A stretch of DNA of 64,000 bases, from positions 186,001-250,000 of the forward strand of contig LLEY01000083.1 in NCBI GenBank assembly GCA_001414485.1, written 5' to 3'. Shown one piece after another: positions 59,733 through 64,000 of this stretch (the first letter of the stretch is position 1; every line of letters begins with the position of its first letter). The notes beneath the pieces are model-generated. The model ran no database searches. It was given only the letters and a program-made list of their open reading frames with translations, and was not told the origin of the DNA. This DNA comes from Calycina herbarum (lineage: Eukaryota > Ascomycota > Leotiomycetes > Helotiales > Pezizellaceae). The position numbers and the translations under genes were made by a program.

Positions 59733-60983
59733 TCAATAATCAAGACCAGAACTTTTACCCTGGTCTTCTCCTTGAGGAGGGTCACTCATAGGTGTATCAA
59801 CACCCGCAGCAGGTTGTGCACCCCAACTCCAAGGCAACCAACTTCCACTACTAGCCGCTCTCCTCTTTTGCGATTCAAAGACCTCGGTACCACTCTCAGC
59901 ATCAATCTTTTCAAAATCGCCCTCGCTCTTTCGGCTGCTTAAACCGCTTGCAGAACTCTTTGGTCGTTCATTGTGTTCTTCCTCGCTACTAGCACTTCCA
60001 TCGAAATGCATACTCGGTACATGTCTAGCCCGAACAGGGCTACTTTGAAGTGTATTGGCCTCTTTATCGAGAGCGGAGAGGAGGATGGAAAGCCTTTCTC
60101 GTTGCGCGGCGATGAAGGAGAGTCGTTCTTCGCCTTGGACACTTGGTGGGATTAGTGTTCCCGAATTTGACAGGTCCCGGGTGGAACTAGTGATTCCGCC
60201 CTCGCGGGAGGTGGCGGCGCTAACTGCTGAGGCTAGGAGGGAGTAAAAATCGGTTGCGGTGTTGCCAGTTCCTGTGTTTGTAGATTGTGCTGGTCTGGCT
60301 GCTGGCAGGTTGAAGCGTGCCATGAGACTCTGTGTGTAGGAGTATGGGGTTGGGGTTGCTGGTGGGGTAGGCTCCCTTGGGGGGAAACCGAGGACATTTT
60401 GTTTTATGAATTCGATGGCTTGTTTGAGGTAGGTGAGACCTGCTGCTTTTGCGCGATCGTGGGCGGAGGAGATGAATTCATCGATGGCGAGTTCGTTTTC
60501 GTAGAGAAAGGGATGGACGTGGGATTGGTATAAAACTCGGGCGCCTTGCGTTTGTGGGAGGATGAGGTAGAGGAGGAAGAACAAACGGAACCACGAGTAA
60601 AAGGGAACCCTAAGCAAAACATTTATTAGAGACTTGACTTGATTTTTCGGGGTTCGAAAGCTTCCCAAATACATACCAGAAGAGAATAAACCCGGCCCAT
60701 GATTCAAAGAGTAGGGCACAAGCCAAAACCACCCAGTACATGAGCCATGGCTTAAGGAGTGCCGGGTCCGCGGTTTTGAGGGCTTTGTAGGATGCGAAGA
60801 CGGGGAAGAGGAAGGTAGGGATAGAACTAAAAGGTTGTTAGCATCTGTAAAGCATTATTGCAGCTTTCCAAGCATAGGTTTGGCGTTTAAAGAGTGGAGT
60901 TTGCAACTCGTGGGGTCAAGAGGGATGATGTATGGCGGGGTAGTGGAAGCTTACGATAAGAGTCTGGCGAATGTATCAAACAT
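59733..60983 (-). CDS. REEP/Yop1-like ER-shaping protein (TB2/DP1/HVA22 family)
   Basis: Hairpin membrane protein that curves tubular ER. Three exons (60955-60983, 60677-60826, 59733-60609) give 351 residues. The TB2/DP1/HVA22 domain is at the N-terminus: FDTFARLLSSIPTFLFPVFA, SYKALKTADP, WLMYWVVLACALLFESWAGF and VPFYSWFRLFFLLYLILPQT, followed by GARVLYQSHVHPFL. A long Ser/Pro-rich C-terminal extension (about 220 residues) with acidic stretches follows. This places it with REEP1-4-type proteins or fungal long-tailed members rather than the short Yop1 (180 residues). The joints restore Ser9-Ser and ILFW|VPFY, both conserved. Confidence 0.9.
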
Positions 60984-61879
60984 GGTCAACTGTGAAGGTC
61001 CAACTCTGGGGAGGCAGATGGTAGGAGAGGTGATTTGTAGGATGGACGGCGCAATTGTCGTCCTCTTGCTATGTAGGTTGAGATGGGCGTTTGTAGAGTT
61101 CAAGAACAAAGACGGTCACCTGCGAGTTAGCGAGTCATTGGTACGTGAGCGTAAGGGAAGGCGAGTGAGGATGGAATGGTGGAGCCTTCGATTAGCCGCG
61201 GTTCCGTTCCTTATCTGGCTGCCTTATCAAAGCAATTCCGGGGTGTGACAGGGCGGGGCTGCTTCAACGCTAAGGAATTAATGACGATGGCTGGCTGAAT
61301 TCAATCTGGGGAAAAAGATCCTTTATTTGAGACTCTAGAATTACTCCGTGGTAGAGTATCAAGTGTATTCGATTTTTAGATGAACTATTCAATCAAATAT
61401 AAACACGGGCTTGAGTTGAAGACTTGAGACCTGGCCTGGGGAACGAGCCGGACTTTGAGCCGCTTGTGGCCATTCAGCCACTTTTAGTGGCTTGCCTGCA
61501 TCGCGGGAACATCAGCTGCATTGAACAGCTCACGAGAACCAAGGGACCGACTACGGCGAAGAGATTCGGGGAAGAATATGCGTGGCGGAAGTCCATTGAC
61601 ACGCTCACTGGACCAAAACCCTCCCAACAAAACTATGAACCCCGGTGTACCTTTCCACGGCGTCAGCCCACTGTGGTGAATCTAGGCGTGCCGTGAAAAA
61701 TATATTGAAAGCGGGTGAAATATCAGGTCACCTCTCCACTCGCGCCTTCCCTTCATAGCTCTACATAAGGACTGACACTAGATCCATATATCAGTCCCTC
61801 AAATTCCACCATAACTTACCCTTAACCACCAACCAACCTAAGAATCACAACCCAACATACAAAAATTGAAACAACAATC
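60984..61879. other. Gene-free intergenic region
   Basis: Nothing recognised. The last 60 bp (ACAACCCAACATAC, then AAACAACAATC) is a typical leader for the TANGO2-like gene. Confidence 0.5.
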
Positions 61880-62950
61880 ATGTGCATCGTCCTCATCACC
61901 ACAGCCCACCCCTCCTACCCCCTCATAATCCTCGACAACCGCGACGAATTCATCCTCCGTCCAACCAGCCGTCCACACTGGTGGACCTCGCACCACCAAG
62001 AAATCCTCTCCGCCCGCGACCTCCAGCGCGCAGAGCAAGGGACATGGATGGGCATCACGAAAGCCGGGAACTTTGCTGTCTTAACGAATTACCGGGAAAC
62101 GGATACGCACGATGCGGAACATCCTATACAAGGGACGAAGAGTAGAGGAGGAATGGTGACGGCGTGGTTGGAGAGTCCGGAGGATGAGAGTACGGAGCAT
62201 TTTGTTCATCGGATGCTTGATGGCGAGGGGGTGGCGGGGATTGGGGGGTTTTCGCTGCTTTGTGGGAAATTGAGGAGGGAGAGGGGGGGAGAGGGGGTTG
62301 AGCCGTTGGGAATTATTTCGAATCGGTGTGGGAGTTCGGGCGATGTTCCTTGGATTGCCGTGGAGAGGGGGGAGGTTTATGGGCTGAGTAATACTTTATA
62401 CGACGATCCAGTCTCCTGGCCGAAAGTCGAAATGGGAAAGGAGAAGTTGAGAGGTGTTGTGGAGGAAGCGATTGAGTCCAAATTAGGAGAGGAAGAACTG
62501 GTGGATCGATTATACAAGTTACTCGACACCGATACCCTACCCAAAAACGAAGGCCAGGAGTTCGAGGAATATATATACCAACTACGAAAATCCATATTCA
62601 TCCCCGCGATTGGGAGTGAAGCCCCAGGACCAACACCCAAAGCCGATGCTATCGCAAGCGCCAACCCCGAAATAGCAACTGGCAGTGCAGAAAAAATAAT
62701 TGCAGAATTCAGATCCACCGAAGTACCTACCCCCACAGCAGCACCAATGACAGGCATCTACGGCACCCAACGACAGACGATTATCCTCGTGGACTGGGAA
62801 GGCAATGTATCTTTCCGGGAACGTGCGTTGTGGGATGAGCAGGGAAATGCGATACCGAGAGGTGAGGGGGATATGAAATTTGACTTCAAGATTGAGGGGT
62901 GGAATGGAGAAAGTAAGGGGAATGAAGTACACCCCCACGCTGTATTATGA
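61880..62950 (+). CDS. TANGO2-like NRDE protein
   Basis: Single-exon gene, 356 residues. It begins MCIVLITTAHPSYPLIILDN with Cys2 as the putative N-terminal nucleophile after Met removal, and the defining Asn-Arg-Asp-Glu (NRDE) motif at residues 20-23 (DNRDEFILRPTSRPHWW). Further conserved pieces are GTWMGITKAGNFAVLTNYRE, GIISNRCG and YGLSNTLYDDPVSWPKV. Homologues act in Golgi organisation and secretion in flies and in lipid or haem handling in animal mitochondria; the molecular activity is unsettled. The C-terminal GIYGTQRQTIILVDWEGNVS matches the family end. Codon use shifts from C-rich at the 5' end to G-rich in the middle, but the frame is intact. Confidence 0.92.
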   Translation: MCIVLITTAHPSYPLIILDNRDEFILRPTSRPHWWTSHHQEILSARDLQRAEQGTWMGITKAGNFAVLTNYRETDTHDAEHPIQGTKSRGGMVTAWLESPEDESTEHFVHRMLDGEGVAGIGGFSLLCGKLRRERGGEGVEPLGIISNRCGSSGDVPWIAVERGEVYGLSNTLYDDPVSWPKVEMGKEKLRGVVEEAIESKLGEEELVDRLYKLLDTDTLPKNEGQEFEEYIYQLRKSIFIPAIGSEAPGPTPKADAIASANPEIATGSAEKIIAEFRSTEVPTPTAAPMTGIYGTQRQTIILVDWEGNVSFRERALWDEQGNAIPRGEGDMKFDFKIEGWNGESKGNEVHPHAVL

Positions 62951-63200
62951 AAGGCTGATAAAAAATCGTTATAGAAAATGGATAGGCAGTCTGGGTATGA
63001 TGGCGTTAGGTAGATTTGAATAAAAGTGAAGATTCCCCTTATCCCCTTTCCTTTTAATTTGTGCTGTAGTTGCAACTCCAAAGTTTTGGGTGTTGAAGTA
63101 ATTGCCAATAGTGATTTGGATAGCTTTATGTGTATGATTGTCCTGGTTGTGAAAACCTGTGACAGTTGTGATGATAAATATTCATACTTCTTTGTTGTTG
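62951..63200. other. 3' flank of TANGO2-like gene
   Basis: No feature beyond the transition into the terminal repeat. Confidence 0.4.
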
Positions 63201-63204
63201 TAGT

Positions 63205-64000
63205 CCAAACTGATTTCATCTGATGGTGACCATACCAATCAAGTCCAACAAGCACTAAATTCCATTGTAAGAAAAGTAGTCATGGCAAATTTCATCAAGC
63301 ATTATTTGACCATGCTCTGATCTTCATTCCTGGAGTAAGACCTTGCTGATTTCATCACATGGTATCCATACCGAATTGAGTCTAAGATTCCATTACCATA
63401 TGAGCAGTCATGTTAAATTGATGAAGCGTCGTCTTTGCCATCGTCTGATATTCAATCATGGAATTACAGTCTCATAGTTGTTTGGTGCATCATCATCTTC
63501 TCATCATCATTCACGTAATTTTTGATCCCCTTGTTGTTTGGTGGAAAATCGTCTTTGTCTAATCTTCATTTATGGAAATTTAATCTCTTGTCTAGTTTGT
63601 GAAATATCGTCTTATCTTTATTCATGGAATTATGATCTATCCTACTTTTTTGATGAAACATTTTAGTTGCCATGGTTTGATCTTCATTCATGCTATTAGA
63701 TGGTAGTGCCTGTACCAAATAAAGTCTAGAACTAGCAAGTTTGATAAAGTATTGTTTGATATTCATTCATGAAATTATGCTTCTCTACTTGTTTGGAAGA
63801 ATTAAAAGAAATGGCTTTACTTATAAGTTGTATATGGGAATTAGAGCTGCTTTTTTTGCTTTATGTTTTGCAAGTTCTGTTAGAAGACTTGATTGTTTAG
63901 TATCTAATTGAATATTTCTTTTATGTGAATGGAGTTAGGAGATGTAATTTTTATTTGTGATCTCTTGGTTACTTGGAAGAATAGAAAGAGATAGCTCTTC
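63205..64000 (+). repeat. Degenerate tandem repeat running off the window
   Basis: A unit of about 135 bp is seen twice at the start (CTGATTTCATCTGATGGTGA near 63210; CTGATTTCATCACATGGTAT near 63350), each followed by CAT(G)...TTAAATT/TTTCATCAAGC and CTGAT(C/A)TTCATTC. The TGAT(C/A)TTCATTCATGGAATT motif then recurs in shorter, more diverged units near 63570, 63612, 63680 and 63757. The block ACTTGTTTGGAAGAATTAAA near 63790 is echoed by ACTTGGAAGAATAGAAAGAG at 63970-63990. The array continues past the edge. Confidence 0.7.

Overview
This is a nuclear segment of a filamentous ascomycete (Pezizomycotina). The evidence is short introns (mostly 50-70 nt) with GTAAGT-like donors and CTAAC/CTGAC branch points, fungal versions of all conserved proteins, and AT-rich or mutated repeat debris between gene blocks. 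Several small plant-interaction or accessory-type genes suggest a leotiomycete-like, possibly plant-associated fungus, but I cannot fix the genus. Exon-intron models were built by hand from splice signals, reading frame and family knowledge. Most close exactly in frame.

Layout. 1-1979: ORC1 (minus, C-terminus cut by the window edge) with an MluI cell-cycle box in its promoter. 2139-2945: an internally deleted Tc1/mariner element. 3.9-10 kb: a small hypothetical gene, a small secreted cysteine protein, a decayed trypsin gene and a four-span membrane protein. 10.9-15.8 kb: a mitochondrial membrane protein, a verprolin/WIP-like actin regulator and the ER cargo receptor Erv29/SURF4. 15.8-19.7 kb: no supported gene. 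19.7-25.9 kb: a compact housekeeping block with ribosomal protein L35, Golgi SNARE Gos1, Atp10, branched-chain 2-oxoacid dehydrogenase E2 and gluconokinase. 28.1-34.8 kb: an HpcH/HpaI aldolase, a glutaredoxin-like protein, a CHORD-CS co-chaperone and argininosuccinate synthase, with a mutated partial copy of the synthase 3' end beside it. 36.4-41.0 kb: beta-tubulin and Gcn20, divergent. 41-44.3 kb: AT-rich, no gene. 44.3-46.9 kb: a U1-type zinc-finger splicing protein and a stomatin-like mitochondrial protein. 47.3-50.2 kb: two MITE-like elements around a dead short-chain dehydrogenase gene. 50.4-56.3 kb: the histone chaperone Hir1 and a GT15 mannosyltransferase. 56.6-58.4 kb: two head-to-head P450 pseudogenes. 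58.8-59.3 kb: a degenerate satellite of about 110 bp. 59.7-63 kb: a REEP/Yop1-like protein and a TANGO2-like protein. 63.2-64 kb: another degenerate tandem repeat running off the end.

The intact genes are mostly unrelated housekeeping functions (replication, translation, secretory traffic, mitochondrial biogenesis, amino-acid metabolism, chromatin, cytoskeleton). There is no secondary-metabolite cluster and no CRISPR-like or defence system. The unusual material is the decay layer: four protein-gene pseudogenes with identifiable lesions, three non-autonomous DNA transposons, RIP-like mutation and two degenerate satellites. Within genes, three GC-AG introns and two consecutive microexons stand out.
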